In this document: positions 1 to 7,366 of the stretch, in pieces
Numbering within the stretch: position 1 is the stretch's first letter
How the letters are laid out: each line of letters starts with the position of its first letter
Source: Agathobaculum desmolans ATCC 43058
Lineage (GTDB): Bacteria > Bacillota > Clostridia > Oscillospirales > Butyricicoccaceae
Length of the DNA stretch: 38,813 bases
Assembly (NCBI RefSeq): GCF_000701665.1
Contig: NZ_JNJN01000027.1
Location: 1-38,813 of the forward strand
Direction of reading: 5' to 3'
Program-made: the position numbers and the translations under genes
Notes under the pieces: generated by a model
The model's database searches: none
What the model was told of the DNA's origin: nothing
The model's input: the letters and a program-made list of their open reading frames with translations, nothing else

Positions 1-70
1 CCTCACCAAAAGGACGAAGGACAGCGACCGTACTCTTTCTGCTGGAAACATCGATACCTGCTGCGTTCAT
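1..70 (-). CDS. IS110-family transposase, N-terminal fragment (runs off the window)
   Basis: The first 23 codons are visible, starting at ATG 70-68 with an AGGAG ribosome site about 8 bases upstream. They read MNAAGIDVSSRKSTVAVLRP and then FGE. G-I-D-V-S followed by K-S-T-V-A-V is the start of the DEDD (RuvC-like) domain of IS110-family recombinases, and the D of GID is the first acidic catalytic residue. Everything after residue 23 lies outside the window, so intactness cannot be judged. IS110 enzymes have no long terminal inverted repeats and are guided by an RNA made from a non-coding end; the upstream stretch here is a candidate for that (see the ncRNA entry). The family call rests on a short but characteristic motif. 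Confidence 0.75.
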   Translation of the reverse strand, partial: MNAAGIDVSSRKSTVAVLRPFGE

Positions 71-325
71 GTTCTTCACTCCTAAAAAGAAATTGCAATG
101 GACAAAGCCATTCTACCCATTGCCGATTCTATCTGTTTGGTGACACGAACACGCGGTTCTACCTGCACAAATCGAACACTGCGAATAGGAGGATGGCTGA
201 CTGACTTCAATACGGGCGGTGAAGCCCTTGGAGGTTTGGGTCAGACCATTACCTTCCTATTCTAACAGCTTAGGCAACGAGATGTCTCGGCTCGTAGCTG
301 GCTACCACATTTCCGAGACAACTAT
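71..325 (-). ncRNA. Candidate IS110 bridge-RNA region (left non-coding end)
   Basis: About 255 bases lie between the transposase start and the ribosome site of the next chromosomal gene, with no ORF. In the transposase's direction there are two structures. One is a 7-bp stem GTCTCGG/CCGAGAC (284-290 with 313-319) enclosing a GTAGC/GCTAC hairpin. The second, at about 199-243, has a GGGC/GCCC hairpin inside a longer arm whose purine- and pyrimidine-rich single-stranded flanks resemble a guide loop. The IS110 subgroup is known to make its bridge RNA from the end preceding the recombinase. The exact IS boundary, target core and RNA ends cannot be fixed from one copy. Confidence 0.4.
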
Positions 326-346
326 ATAGTAACAGGAGGTTTTTCC

Positions 347-868
347 ATGTCTAACCTGATGCAGATCATTCAGTCCCGCCGCTCCACGCGCGCGTTTCAG
401 CCCGAACTGCCGCCCCGCGAACAGATCATGCAGCTTGTCGAAGCTGCTGCGTGGGCACCTTCCGGTATGGGCAAATACCTGTGGCATTTTACCGTGGTAT
501 ATAATGCGGAAAAATCCTACCGCCTTGCCCGTGCGGTAGCCGAAGCCGATCACCGCGGCCCGGAATATAACTTCTACGGCTCACCCGTACAGATCATCAT
601 TTCCTACAAACGAGATGAGCACCACGCCTTTGTCGATGGCGCAGCCGCTATGGAAAACCTGCTGCTGATGGCAACCGAGCTGGGGCTCGGCTCCTGCTGG
701 ATCAATCAGCTGCGCGAATGCTGCGATGACCCCAAGGTGCGCGCTCTGCTGACCGAGTACGGCGTACCGGAAGATCATATCGTCATCTGCTCGGCCTCCA
801 TCGGCTATATTGCCAAGGAAACGCCCGCCAAGCCCCGCAAGGAAGGTCTGATTTCCTTTACCGAGTGA
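347..868 (+). CDS. Nitroreductase family protein (FMN-dependent)
   Basis: A 173-residue protein with a strong AGGAGG site at 334-339, seven bases before the ATG. The N-terminus has the family's FMN-phosphate motif (S-R-R-S-T-R-A-F, residues 10-17) and A-W-A-P-S-G near residue 35. Further on, A-M-E-N-L-L-L-M-A-T-E-L-G-L-G-S-C-W-I is the helix that packs at the dimer interface. The length is normal for small single-domain members. Such enzymes reduce nitro groups, quinones or flavins with NAD(P)H, but the substrate cannot be predicted. Transcription could start inside or at the edge of the adjacent IS end, because only about 20 bases separate the last IS-like hairpin from the ribosome site. Confidence 0.85.
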   Translation: MSNLMQIIQSRRSTRAFQPELPPREQIMQLVEAAAWAPSGMGKYLWHFTVVYNAEKSYRLARAVAEADHRGPEYNFYGSPVQIIISYKRDEHHAFVDGAAAMENLLLMATELGLGSCWINQLRECCDDPKVRALLTEYGVPEDHIVICSASIGYIAKETPAKPRKEGLISFTE

Positions 869-965
869 CCGCCCTGCATGGCCTGTCCGACCCTTCGGCC
901 ATCATATCGCAAGTCTTACTTTTATTCGCAGATCGACAGTACCGACCCAAAGAGGAGGATACAAA

Positions 966-1682
966 ATGGATGCAAATGTTGCAAAACTGAAAAATTGGAT
1001 CGACGCCAGTGACAACATCGTATTCTTCGGCGGCGCCGGCGTATCGACCGAGAGCGGCATCCCGGATTTCCGCTCGGTGGACGGGCTGTATAACCAACAG
1101 TATAAATATCCGCCCGAAACCATTTTGAGCCACACCTTTTTCCTTTCCGAAACCGAAGAATTTTACCGTTTTTACCGGGCAAAAATGCTGGCGCTCGATG
1201 CACAGCCCAACGCCGCCCACCGCAAACTGGCGGAATGGGAGCAGCAGGGCAAGTGCCGCGCCGTCGTCACCCAGAACATCGACGGGCTGCACCAGAAGGC
1301 CGGTTCCAAAGAAGTACTGGAGCTGCACGGTTCCGTACTGCGCAACTACTGCATGCGCTGCCGCAAGCCTTATGACGTGCGCGACATCGCCGCGGGACAC
1401 GGCATTCCCAAATGCAGCTGCGGCGGCATGATCAAACCGGATGTTGTACTGTACGAAGAAAGTCTGGACAATTACACCATTAACAAAAGCGTGGAGTATA
1501 TCTCCAGCGCAGATATTCTGATCATCGGCGGTACCTCGCTCGCGGTCTATCCGGCGGCCAGCCTGATCAACTACTATCGCGGAAACAAACTGGTGCTGGT
1601 CAACAAAACCGCAACACCGGCCGACCGACGTGCCGATTTGGTCATTCACGGCGCCATCGGCGAAGTTTTTTCACAATTATAA
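966..1682 (+). CDS. cobB: SIR2-family NAD-dependent protein deacylase
   Basis: A 238-residue sirtuin that removes acyl groups from lysines while consuming NAD+. The NAD-binding loop G-A-G-V-S-T-E-S-G-I-P-D-F-R spans about residues 23-36. T-Q-N-I-D-G-L-H lies near residue 100 and the catalytic His is in L-E-L-H-G-S near 120. The zinc module has C-M-R-C followed by C-S-C-G. An AGGAGG site at 952-957 fits ATG 966. Family length is about 240, so it looks complete. It follows the nitroreductase at about 100 bases on the same strand and both end before a shared terminator. Its link to the nitroreductase is unknown; release of nicotinamide and use of flavin/NAD cofactors is the only common theme. 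Confidence 0.92.
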   Translation: MDANVAKLKNWIDASDNIVFFGGAGVSTESGIPDFRSVDGLYNQQYKYPPETILSHTFFLSETEEFYRFYRAKMLALDAQPNAAHRKLAEWEQQGKCRAVVTQNIDGLHQKAGSKEVLELHGSVLRNYCMRCRKPYDVRDIAAGHGIPKCSCGGMIKPDVVLYEESLDNYTINKSVEYISSADILIIGGTSLAVYPAASLINYYRGNKLVLVNKTATPADRRADLVIHGAIGEVFSQL

Positions 1683-1707
1683 CCGCGCCGGTTTGGCGAT
1701 AATCAAA

Positions 1708-1739
1708 AGAGACTGCCTTTCTCATCGGCAGTCTCTTTT
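1708..1739. terminator. Bidirectional intrinsic terminator between convergent genes
   Basis: A 10-bp stem AGAGACTGCC/GGCAGTCTCT with a 9-base loop is followed by T's on the plus strand and preceded by A's, so it can end the sirtuin transcript and the converging minus-strand nitroreductase transcript. Confidence 0.88.
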
Positions 1740-1759
1740 CCTATTTTCACATCAATGCT

Positions 1760-2422
1760 CTAAAAACAGAACTGTGCGCCGCCCGCGCCCTGCTCAAAAT
1801 GATATTTGACGATGCCCAAATCCACCTTATCATAAAAACCGCCGGTCGCGGCCGCGCTGACCGTTCCATCTGCCAGCGTAATACAGAATTTTTGCTGATT
1901 GACCGCCGTCGGCGCCAGCAAAGCTGCCTCCATCCCCTTCCGAAACCATGCCGGCATCGGTCCGGTCACGCGGCATACTTTTTCCATCGGTTTGCTTTTA
2001 TGCGGCACCCCCTGTGTGCAGCCGTAGCCAACCGCCAGCACGCACACCAGTTTTTCTCCCTGAGCCAAAACACAGCGCGTTTTCCCTCTGCGGAATGTCA
2101 GCGCAACCCAGCAGGTATTTAGACCCAGCATCTGCGCACACAACGCAACCCGCTCGCCGTAATACCCAACTTTTTCTTCCAGTCCTGCGCCTTTTTGGCC
2201 TGCCAGCACAATATAGTTCCTTACGCCGGAAAATTTACCGTAATGCGCCATCAGTCCGGCGAAAGCCTCCGGTTCATCCGTAACCAGCTGCATATGCAGC
2301 CCGCTCTCCGCATTGCATACGGCAATTTCCGCTTCCAGCGCTGTACGCACATCATTTTCAATGGCCCATTCCATATAGCGCCGTACAGAATGACGCTCCC
2401 GTATCGCCTGCATCACGTCCAT
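1760..2422 (-). CDS. Nitroreductase-like flavoprotein (TM1586-type)
   Basis: A 220-residue protein beginning MDVMQAIRERHSVRRY, the usual nitroreductase FMN-phosphate segment, then a central Y-G-E-R-V-A-L-C-A-Q-M-L-G-L-N-T-C-W-V-A helix and a C-terminal half with A-L-L-A-P-T-A-V-N-Q-Q-K-F. In this group the A-P-(S/T)-x-x-x-x-Q signature sits near the C-terminus, an arrangement typical of the TM1586 nitroreductase subfamily. It overlaps the 3' end of the upstream ArsR gene by 10 bases, so the two are translationally coupled. The regulator probably controls this enzyme; the inducer is unknown. Confidence 0.78.
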   Translation of the reverse strand: MDVMQAIRERHSVRRYMEWAIENDVRTALEAEIAVCNAESGLHMQLVTDEPEAFAGLMAHYGKFSGVRNYIVLAGQKGAGLEEKVGYYGERVALCAQMLGLNTCWVALTFRRGKTRCVLAQGEKLVCVLAVGYGCTQGVPHKSKPMEKVCRVTGPMPAWFRKGMEAALLAPTAVNQQKFCITLADGTVSAAATGGFYDKVDLGIVKYHFEQGAGGAQFCF

Positions 2423-2778
2423 TTTTCCGCTCCTTTCTCCCGCGCCCGATGCACTACTGCGCAGACCCTGCCGAGCAAATCGTACAGGTCATCCCAGACC
2501 GCGGTTTCCGCATTCATGCTGTAATAACTTTTCGTACCTGTTTTTCGCAGACGGACGACGCCGGTCTGCCGCAGGATTCGCAGGTGATGCGAAACAGCCG
2601 GACGCGACAAATGCGTCCGCTGCGCGATCTCGCCCACGCGCAGGCCGCCGGTCTGATCCTCCTGCTCCAGCAGCACCAAAAACACCTGCTGCCGTGTCTG
2701 CTCTCCGAGCGCCCAAAGCAGCTCGCGTTCCTTTGCAAAGCCCTGCGCCAGCGCAAGGCAGTTTTCCGTACAATCCAT
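2413..2778 (-). CDS. ArsR-family winged-helix transcriptional repressor
   Basis: A small regulator with the ArsR signature: L-G-E-Q-T-R-Q-Q-V-F-L-V-L-L, then G-E-I-A-Q-R-T-H-L-S-R-P-A-V-S-H-H-L-R-I-L-R as the recognition helix, and G-V-V-R-L-R-K-T-G-T-K-S-Y-Y as the wing. ATG 2778 is preferred because GGAAAGGG lies about 8 bases upstream; a GTG seven codons earlier would extend it. A cysteine pair near the N-terminus (D-C-T-E-N-C) could bind metal or sense redox, but the classic metal-binding C-V-C in the recognition helix is absent. A minus-strand TATAAT lies at 2837-2832. It is coupled to the nitroreductase-like gene and probably autoregulates the pair. Confidence 0.85.
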   Translation of the reverse strand: MDCTENCLALAQGFAKERELLWALGEQTRQQVFLVLLEQEDQTGGLRVGEIAQRTHLSRPAVSHHLRILRQTGVVRLRKTGTKSYYSMNAETAVWDDLYDLLGRVCAVVHRAREKGAEKWT

Positions 2779-2952
2779 CAGCGTTTTCCCTTTCCGCACA
2801 GCGATTGCTGCTGCATTTTTGCTCTGCCGTTATTATAACACGCCCCTCCGTTTCAGGGTACAATGAGAAAGGAAATCGAGATCATCAAAATTTCCCCACT
2901 GCGCACAATACCGTCCTCCCTGCCCGCTGCGCGCCTCCCTGCAAAAACCAGC

Positions 2953-2982
2953 AAAGCCGCCGCAAAATTGCGGCGGCTTTTT
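2953..2982 (-). terminator. glyS intrinsic terminator
   Basis: A GC-rich stem (AAAGCCGCCGCAA paired with TTGCGGCGGCTTT) just beyond the glyS stop codon; on the minus strand the run-out beyond the stem is T-rich. It could also work on the plus strand, where TTTTT follows. Confidence 0.85.
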
Positions 2983-2995
2983 CCGATGGCTTCTA

Positions 2996-4408
2996 TTAAT
3001 ATGCAAGCTTCTTGGCAAGGTAGTGAGTCAGATCGTCGATCTTCACGCGCTCCTGCTCCATGGTGTCGCGGTCACGCACGGTAACGCAGCCATCCTGCTC
3101 GGTCTCAAAGTCCACAGTGATGCAGAACGGCGTGCCGATCTCATCCTCACGGCGGTAACGCTTGCCGATCGAGCCGGCATCGTCAAAGTCCACATTGAAC
3201 TTTTTGGACAGCTTCTCCCAAACCGGCATGGCCTGTGCGCTCAGCTTTTTGGAAAGCGGCAGCACAGCGGCCTTGAACGGTGCGAGCGCCGGATGCAGGC
3301 GCAGTACGGTGCGGACATCGTCCTTGCCGTTCTTATCCTGACCGACCACTTCTTCGTCGTATGCTTCGCACAGGAAGGCCAGCGCAACGCGATCCGCGCC
3401 CAGCGACGGCTCAACAACATACGGGATATACTTTTCATTGGCTTCCTGATCGAAGTACTCCATCGAAACGCCCGACGTGTTCTGATGCTGGGTCAGGTCA
3501 AAATCCGTGCGGTCGGCAATACCCCACAGCTCGCCCCAGCCAAACGGGAACAGATACTCGATATCCGTCGTCGCATTGGAGTAGTGGGACAGCTCCTCGG
3601 GATCATGGTCGCGCAGACGCAGGTTCTCGTCCTTCATACCAAGATCGAGCAGCCACTGGTGGCAGAAATCCTTCCAGTATTTGAACCACTCAAGATCGGT
3701 GCCCGGCTTGCAGAAGAACTCCAGCTCCATCTGCTCAAACTCACGGGTGCGGAAAGTGAAATTGCCCGGCGTGATCTCATTACGGAAGGACTTGCCCACC
3801 TGACCGACACCGAACGGGATCTTCTTGCGGGTTGTGCGTTGCACGTTCTGGAAGTTGACAAAAATGCCCTGCGCCGTCTCCGGACGGAGGAACAGCTCGT
3901 TTTTCGCATTTTCGGTAACGCCCTGGAAGGTCTTGAACATCAGGTTGAACTGGCGGATATCCGTCCAGTTGTGCTTGCCGCAAGTCGGGCATGCGATCTC
4001 ATGCTCATCAATGAAAGCCTTCATCTCAGCATGGCTCATACCGTCCACGCTTCGGCCGAGGTCAAAGTCATTTTCCTGACACCAGTCTTCAATCACCTTA
4101 TCTGCACGGAAGCGCTCCTTACACTCCTTGCAGTCCATCAGCGGATCGGAAAAACCGCCAACATGGCCCGACGCGACCCACGTGGTCGGATTCATCAGGA
4201 TCGCCGCATCCAAACCAACATTGTACGGGCTTTCCTGCACGAACTTCTTGCGCCACGCAGCCTTGACGTTGTTCTTGAACTCCACGCCGAGCGGGCCATA
4301 GTCCCATGTATTGGCAAGGCCGCCGTAAATCTCCGATCCGGAGTAGACGAAGCCGCGCCCCTTACACAGGGCAACGATTTTTTCCATGGTCTTTTCGCTG
4401 TTTTTCAT
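2996..4408 (-). CDS. glyS: Glycyl-tRNA synthetase, eukaryote-like dimeric form
   Basis: A 470-residue class II aminoacyl-tRNA synthetase charging tRNA-Gly. The start is [12 protein letters not shown] followed by the family hallmark [13 protein letters not shown] four-cysteine zinc site (C-K-E-C ... C-P-T-C) lies in the insert. Class II motif 2 shows as [21 protein letters not shown], preceded by R-P-E-T-A-Q-G. The C-terminal anticodon-binding domain includes [14 protein letters not shown] and ends near D-T-M-E-Q-E-R-V. Length matches the alpha2 type. The short leader (about 72 bases from the predicted start site) has no room for a T-box, unlike many Clostridial synthetase genes. Its promoter overlaps that of the divergent tRNA-Ala gene. 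Confidence 0.97.
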   Translation of the reverse strand: MKNSEKTMEKIVALCKGRGFVYSGSEIYGGLANTWDYGPLGVEFKNNVKAAWRKKFVQESPYNVGLDAAILMNPTTWVASGHVGGFSDPLMDCKECKERFRADKVIEDWCQENDFDLGRSVDGMSHAEMKAFIDEHEIACPTCGKHNWTDIRQFNLMFKTFQGVTENAKNELFLRPETAQGIFVNFQNVQRTTRKKIPFGVGQVGKSFRNEITPGNFTFRTREFEQMELEFFCKPGTDLEWFKYWKDFCHQWLLDLGMKDENLRLRDHDPEELSHYSNATTDIEYLFPFGWGELWGIADRTDFDLTQHQNTSGVSMEYFDQEANEKYIPYVVEPSLGADRVALAFLCEAYDEEVVGQDKNGKDDVRTVLRLHPALAPFKAAVLPLSKKLSAQAMPVWEKLSKKFNVDFDDAGSIGKRYRREDEIGTPFCITVDFETEQDGCVTVRDRDTMEQERVKIDDLTHYLAKKLAY

Positions 4409-4473
4409 TTTTCATTCTCCTTTTGGCGCATCTGGCTGATGCACGCTTTTTTTGACAAACGCCGAAAAAACGC

Positions 4474-4502
4474 TTGACATAGGTTTATTCTACATGTATA
4501 AT
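4474..4502 (+). promoter_or_regulatory. Promoter of tRNA-Ala
   Basis: TTGACA at 4474-4479 and TATAAT at 4497-4502 with a 17-base spacer, a perfect vegetative promoter. Transcription should begin near 4509, about 50 bases before the mature tRNA. Confidence 0.88.
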
Positions 4503-4515
4503 TATTACTTGTCAA
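4487..4515 (-). promoter_or_regulatory. Promoter of glyS, overlapping the tRNA promoter
   Basis: On the minus strand TTGACA (4515-4510) and TAGAAT (4492-4487) are separated by 17 bases. The two promoters share nearly the same 40 bases, each placing its -10 inside the other's spacer, so two polymerases could not sit there together. Confidence 0.82.
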
Positions 4516-4557
4516 GGGCAGTTATTACAAACACCGTCCTATAAAAAATCAAAATAT

Positions 4558-4633
4558 GGGCCTGTAGCTCAGTTGGGAGAGCGTTCGGTTCGCATCCGAG
4601 AGGTCGAGAGTTCGAATCTCTTCAGGTCCACCA
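4558..4633 (+). tRNA. tRNA-Ala (anticodon CGC)
   Basis: A full cloverleaf with encoded CCA. The acceptor stem GGGCCTG pairs with CAGGTCC and contains the G3:U70 wobble that identifies alanine tRNAs; the discriminator base is A. D stem GCTC/GAGC, anticodon stem TTCGG/CCGAG with loop TTCGCAT giving anticodon CGC (reads GCG), five-base variable loop, and T loop TTCGAAT. The 3' 23 bases are also the left attachment repeat of the integrated element, and the tRNA stays intact after integration. Confidence 0.96.
4611..4633 (+). repeat. attL: 23-bp attachment repeat (tRNA-Ala 3' end)
   Basis: Begins TTCGAATCTC and ends with the tRNA CCA. Identical to 36492-36514. It spans the T loop, the T-stem 3' strand, the acceptor 3' strand and CCA, the usual crossover target of tRNA-specific tyrosine integrases. 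Confidence 0.9.
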
Positions 4634-4638
4634 CTTTA

Positions 4639-4670
4639 CCCCATTTTTCGCCTTGAAAAATGGGGGTTTT
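4639..4670 (+). terminator. Element-borne terminator downstream of tRNA-Ala
   Basis: An 11-bp stem CCCCATTTTTC/GAAAAATGGGG with a 5-base loop, followed by GTTTTG. It lies just inside attL, so it replaces the tRNA's original terminator, which is now stranded beyond attR. Confidence 0.88.
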
Positions 4671-4718
4671 GTATTTATGTGCGGTGTTTTACAACTTTTT
4701 AAGGGACTTCAAAATTTC

Positions 4719-4740
4719 TGACAGCAATCTTGACAGCAAC
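4719..4740. repeat. Left tandem TGACAGCAA repeats (putative integrase arm sites)
   Basis: TGACAGCAATC at 4719-4729 and TGACAGCAAC at 4731-4740, a tandem direct repeat between attL and the integrase stop. The same tandem repeat lies near attR at 36359-36380. Paired short repeats flanking the core site are typical arm-type binding sites of tyrosine integrases. Confidence 0.65.
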
Positions 4741-4742
4741 TG

Positions 4743-5932
4743 TCATTCTGCAGTTCCCAACGACGAAATCAATTCCTCCATACGCGCAGCACTATTTTGC
4801 TGCATCCGATCACTCACATGCGCATATGTCTTCAATGTAAACGCAGCTGCATGATGTCCTAAATTTGCTTGTACTGTTTTGATGTCATCACCATTTTCAA
4901 TAGAGATTGTGGCAAATGAATGCCTCAGTGAGTGAAATGTAAAATCTTTCATTCCACAACTGTCTAAAATGGCTTTCAAATGACTATAAACCGCAAAATG
5001 ATGAAGCGGCTTGCCGAATTCATTTGTGAATACCAGATCCAATGGATTGCTCCACATAGAACCCGCTTGCAATTGCATGCTTTGCTGTTTGATCAGTTGG
5101 CAACGTAGTATTCGCATTGCGCTTTGCGCGAGTATAATGCGGCGTTGTTTATTTTCCTTAGGAGGAACCAATTGATATTGAGCCGGTTTTGTGTTGGGAA
5201 CAATCTGCAGCTGTTGCCGAATGACAATACTGTTTGTTTCCCAATAGACATCATCCCATCGCAGACCAAGCACCTCAGCTTCGCGCTGTCCAAAGAAAAT
5301 AGCAATATAATATATATGATAAAATTTATCGTGTTTGATTGCTTCTAGAAACGGTTTTAATTGATCAGTTGTAATAGCTTTCGCCTTTGTCTGCGTGACA
5401 CGCGGTAATGTACAATCATCAGCCACATTCCGGAAAAGAATTTCATCTCGTTTCGCTGCAGCTAACAACGCGTGCAAGGTCCCATGGATCACTCGGATTG
5501 TTTTGGGAGATAGCGCCTTCCTATCTTTACCCAGCGAGGAAACAAATGCCTGAATATCTCGTCTGGTTAAATCCGTCAGTTTACGCTTCCCCAACGCAGG
5601 CAAAATATGAATACGAAGATTCTTTTCATAGGAGACCTGTGTTAACGATGATAATGCAGACACATGGTTCTTCATATATTCTTTTGCATATTCATCAACC
5701 GTTATTTTCCTCGGTTCTTGAAAAGTGCCATTGTCAATGTATGAGATAGCAGACCGTAGTTTTCCAGCAACCTCACGTTGTGTCTTACCATAAATCGTAT
5801 GGCGAATCAACTTACCCGTAGCGGCATCTCTTCCTGATACATATTGAGCTTGCCAGCGGCCATCCTTTCTTTTAGTAATAGTTCCGCTTCCGGCTTCTCG
5901 TTTTTTTTTGCTTTTCGTGCCATTTTATCCAT
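4743..5932 (-). pseudogene. int: Tyrosine integrase, frameshifted near its N-terminus in an A9 run
   Basis: The open frame 4743-5810 (355 residues) holds the SAM-like core-binding domain and the catalytic domain. The R-H-R-H-Y set can be traced: G-Q-R-E-A-E-V-L (Arg), H-S-L-R-H-S-F-A-T, L-G-H-H, and the Tyr in T-L-K-T-Y-A-H-V. That frame has no good start. Upstream, the same frame continues as E-A-G-S-G-T-I-T-K-R-K-D-G-R-W-Q-A-Q-Y, the usual AP2-like arm-binding domain, back to a homopolymer of nine A's (5909-5901 on the minus strand). The only start codons with a ribosome site, ATG 5932 and ATG 5923, are in the frame that needs ten A's. One missing A thus separates the start from the enzyme. 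It could be a true null, a sequencing error, or a tract rescued by slippage. Confidence 0.85.
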
Positions 5933-5947
5933 AGACTCCTTTCTGGC

Positions 5948-5971
5948 ACATACTCTTCTGGTTATTATCAT
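5948..5971. repeat. Left copy of a 24-bp inverted repeat shared by both element ends
   Basis: Lies between the excisionase stop and the integrase start. Its reverse complement recurs at 36384-36407 with one mismatch; the core TTCTGGTTATTATCAT is perfect over 16 bases. It covers the probable integrase promoter/leader region, so it may be an Int or Xis binding site. Confidence 0.7.
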
Positions 5972-5983
5972 CATTATAACATA

Positions 5984-6184
5984 TTAATCGTATTTGTGAT
6001 GCGCGAATTTGCTGATATCAGGCTGTTTTTCTATCCATGCATTTAAACAGCTTTCCTGTATCAGCCATCGTCTTCCAATTCGAAACGATGGGAAATCTTC
6101 ACGATGCATCAGATTATATGCTGCACTTTTGCTTATGCCAAGCAATTTTGCAACTTCCGGAGCACTGTATGCAATTTTCGTCAT
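5984..6184 (-). CDS. xis: Excisionase / MerR-like helix-turn-helix DNA-binding protein
   Basis: A 66-residue protein beginning MTKIAYSAPEVAKLLGISKS: a HTH_17-type winged helix in which S-A-P-E-V-A-K-L-L-G-I-S-K-S-A-A-Y-N-L forms the turn and R-I-G-R-R-W-L-I the wing. This is the standard small directionality factor or Xis-like protein encoded just upstream of Clostridial element integrases. It bends DNA at the ends and biases the integrase toward excision. It lies about 50 bases upstream of the integrase start on the same strand, with the 24-bp repeat in the gap. Length and sequence look intact. Confidence 0.85.
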   Translation of the reverse strand: MTKIAYSAPEVAKLLGISKSAAYNLMHREDFPSFRIGRRWLIQESCLNAWIEKQPDISKFAHHKYD

Positions 6185-6246
6185 GAATATACACCTCGTT
6201 TGTTTATTTATCGTTCACTGACACTCAAAAAGCTTAGTGGTAAACA

Positions 6247-6288
6247 GATCAAAGTAGCCACAGCCCAAAAAGCGGGGCTGCTTTGATC
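6247..6288. other. Nested hairpin in the xis-repressor gap
   Basis: Outer arms GATCAAAG (6247-6254) and CTTTGATC (6281-6288), inner arms CAGCCC (6261-6266) and GGGCTG (6275-6280), with a six-base bulge on one side. Lacks a T-run on either strand, so not an ordinary terminator. Nothing else is recognised in 6185-6470. Confidence 0.5.
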
Positions 6289-6478
6289 CGAATACGCAAA
6301 TAGCAGGTTATATTGAGACAAACCTACTATCCGCCGGTGTTGAGCCGCCGACGGTCGCTGCTGATCTACTCATTTTACCCAGCGGGTTGCAGCTTTCCGG
6401 CGCTTGCTTCATAGGAGCGCACCCATGCTATAGATTTTCAAGGTTCAAATTGTTATCAGCTAATTGGATCAGAGCTGG

Positions 6479-6534
6479 AAATGTCAGCCCGTTCCAGCCC
6501 ACCAATCATAATGAGCTGGAACAGTATGACATTT
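6479..6534. other. Nested palindrome at the 3' end of the Xre repressor
   Basis: Arms AAATGTCA (6479-6486)/TGACATTT (6527-6534) enclose GTTCCAGC (6491-6498)/GCTGGAAC (6515-6522) around a 16-base loop. It touches the repressor stop codon. There is no U-run, so it could be a 3' stabiliser, a protein-binding site or a remnant of a replication/transfer origin. Confidence 0.5.
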
Positions 6535-6845
6535 TATCTGCTACGACTTCTGTCCACGTGGCGAAGCAAAACTTCAGCAATTTCCGAGATAATTTTGCGT
6601 TCTTCCCCGGACAAGCGATTCAGCAAATCTGCCGGCCGGCTTCCTTCTGTACCTAGCAGATAATCGATAGATACACCATAGACTTTGGCTAATCGAATTA
6701 AGGAAGGATACGAAGGCAGGCGTGCAGTACTTTCATAAGTAGATATAGTGGAAGGATTGACACCGATCAGTGTAGCTACTTGTTTTTGACTCAATCCCTT
6801 TTCGATTCTAAGATTGCGGAGTCTTTCAGATAATAATTTGATCAT
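6534..6845 (-). CDS. Xre-family (cI-like) repressor of the element
   Basis: A 103-residue protein with an N-terminal HTH_3 domain: L-R-N-L-R-I-E-K-G-L-S-Q-K-Q-V-A-T-L-I-G-V-N-P-S-T-I-S-T-Y-E (about residues 9-38), then R-L-P-S-Y-P-S-L-I-R-L-A-K-V-Y-G-V-S-I-D-Y-L-L-G. The C-terminal half is short and basic, without a peptidase domain, so it would need an antirepressor or degradation for induction. It is oriented with xis and int, upstream of them, and is the likely repressor of the excision module. It is visibly AT-richer than the metabolic genes that follow. Confidence 0.85.
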   Translation of the reverse strand: MIKLLSERLRNLRIEKGLSQKQVATLIGVNPSTISTYESTARLPSYPSLIRLAKVYGVSIDYLLGTEGSRPADLLNRLSGEERKIISEIAEVLLRHVDRSRSR

Positions 6846-7366
6846 TGTTCAAACGCTCCTCTAAGTAGGAATGTGCTCTTTGCCGCAAGTGGTTTGATGT
6901 GTGGTTCTTTCTGACACAGTAAGAATACCAAAAATAATATTACAGTTGGTCAATTATGATTTACTCATGGACATATTTTATTATTTTTTTTAGCAAGTCC
7001 AAGTCTTGTGATATAATTGTGCTTGGTAAAGAGCACAAACAAATAAAAAACGCTTCATGGAATCTGAATTCCATGAAGCGCCCTTTCTGTGAAAAATCTT
7101 TTCTACAATGTTTCACCTATGTATTGCGGAAAGATTGTGTTCTCATTTCATGACCGCAAAACTGTCTTCATCCCAGATTATCTCTTGCCCACTATATACA
7201 GGTATTCAGGAATATTGCCTCTTAAATACCCTCTATAAAACGCAGGATAATGCTGTCGTTCAGGGATATTCTGATATATTTCACCACATATGTATCAAAA
7301 GCCCTCGGAAGTATTCCATCCCTTTCTCTGAAAGTTTGGATATTCCGAGAGGCTTCACATTGTTCC
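6846..7366. other. Non-coding boundary between element module and cargo
   Basis: No convincing gene in 520 bases. It holds an inverted pair GTGCTCTTTGCC (6873-6884) and GGTAAAGAGCAC (7026-7037; 11 of 12 bases pair), a possible operator pair for the repressor. A plus-strand extended -10 (TG-A-TATAAT, 7009-7017) with no known gene behind it is also present. The rest, 7085-7366, is AT-rich with short ORFs that match nothing I recognise. Confidence 0.5.
7045..7080 (-). terminator. Terminator of the leftward glutamate synthase-glnA-nitR operon
   Basis: A 13-bp perfect stem CGCTTCATGGAAT/ATTCCATGAAGCG with a four-base loop, followed on the minus strand by TTTTTT (7050-7045). It is the first strong stop after the regulator gene, about 290 bases past its stop codon. 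Confidence 0.88.

Noticed and set aside
858-1649. 263-codon open frame on the minus strand opposite the sirtuin gene
   Set aside because: It is the antisense of a gene with complete sirtuin motifs, has no ribosome site and its product is low-complexity (A/V/D-rich) as expected of a shadow frame.
3023-4477. 484-codon plus-strand frame opposite glyS
   Set aside because: Antisense shadow of a fully recognisable synthetase; it also runs through the glyS promoter.
4409-4480. T-box riboswitch upstream of glyS
   Set aside because: Only about 70 bases of leader exist between the predicted start and the ATG; no specifier loop, T-box sequence or terminator is present.
4558-4633. tRNA damaged by integration
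   Set aside because: All stems, the G3:U70 identity pair, anticodon CGC and CCA are intact, and it retains its own promoter and an element-borne terminator.
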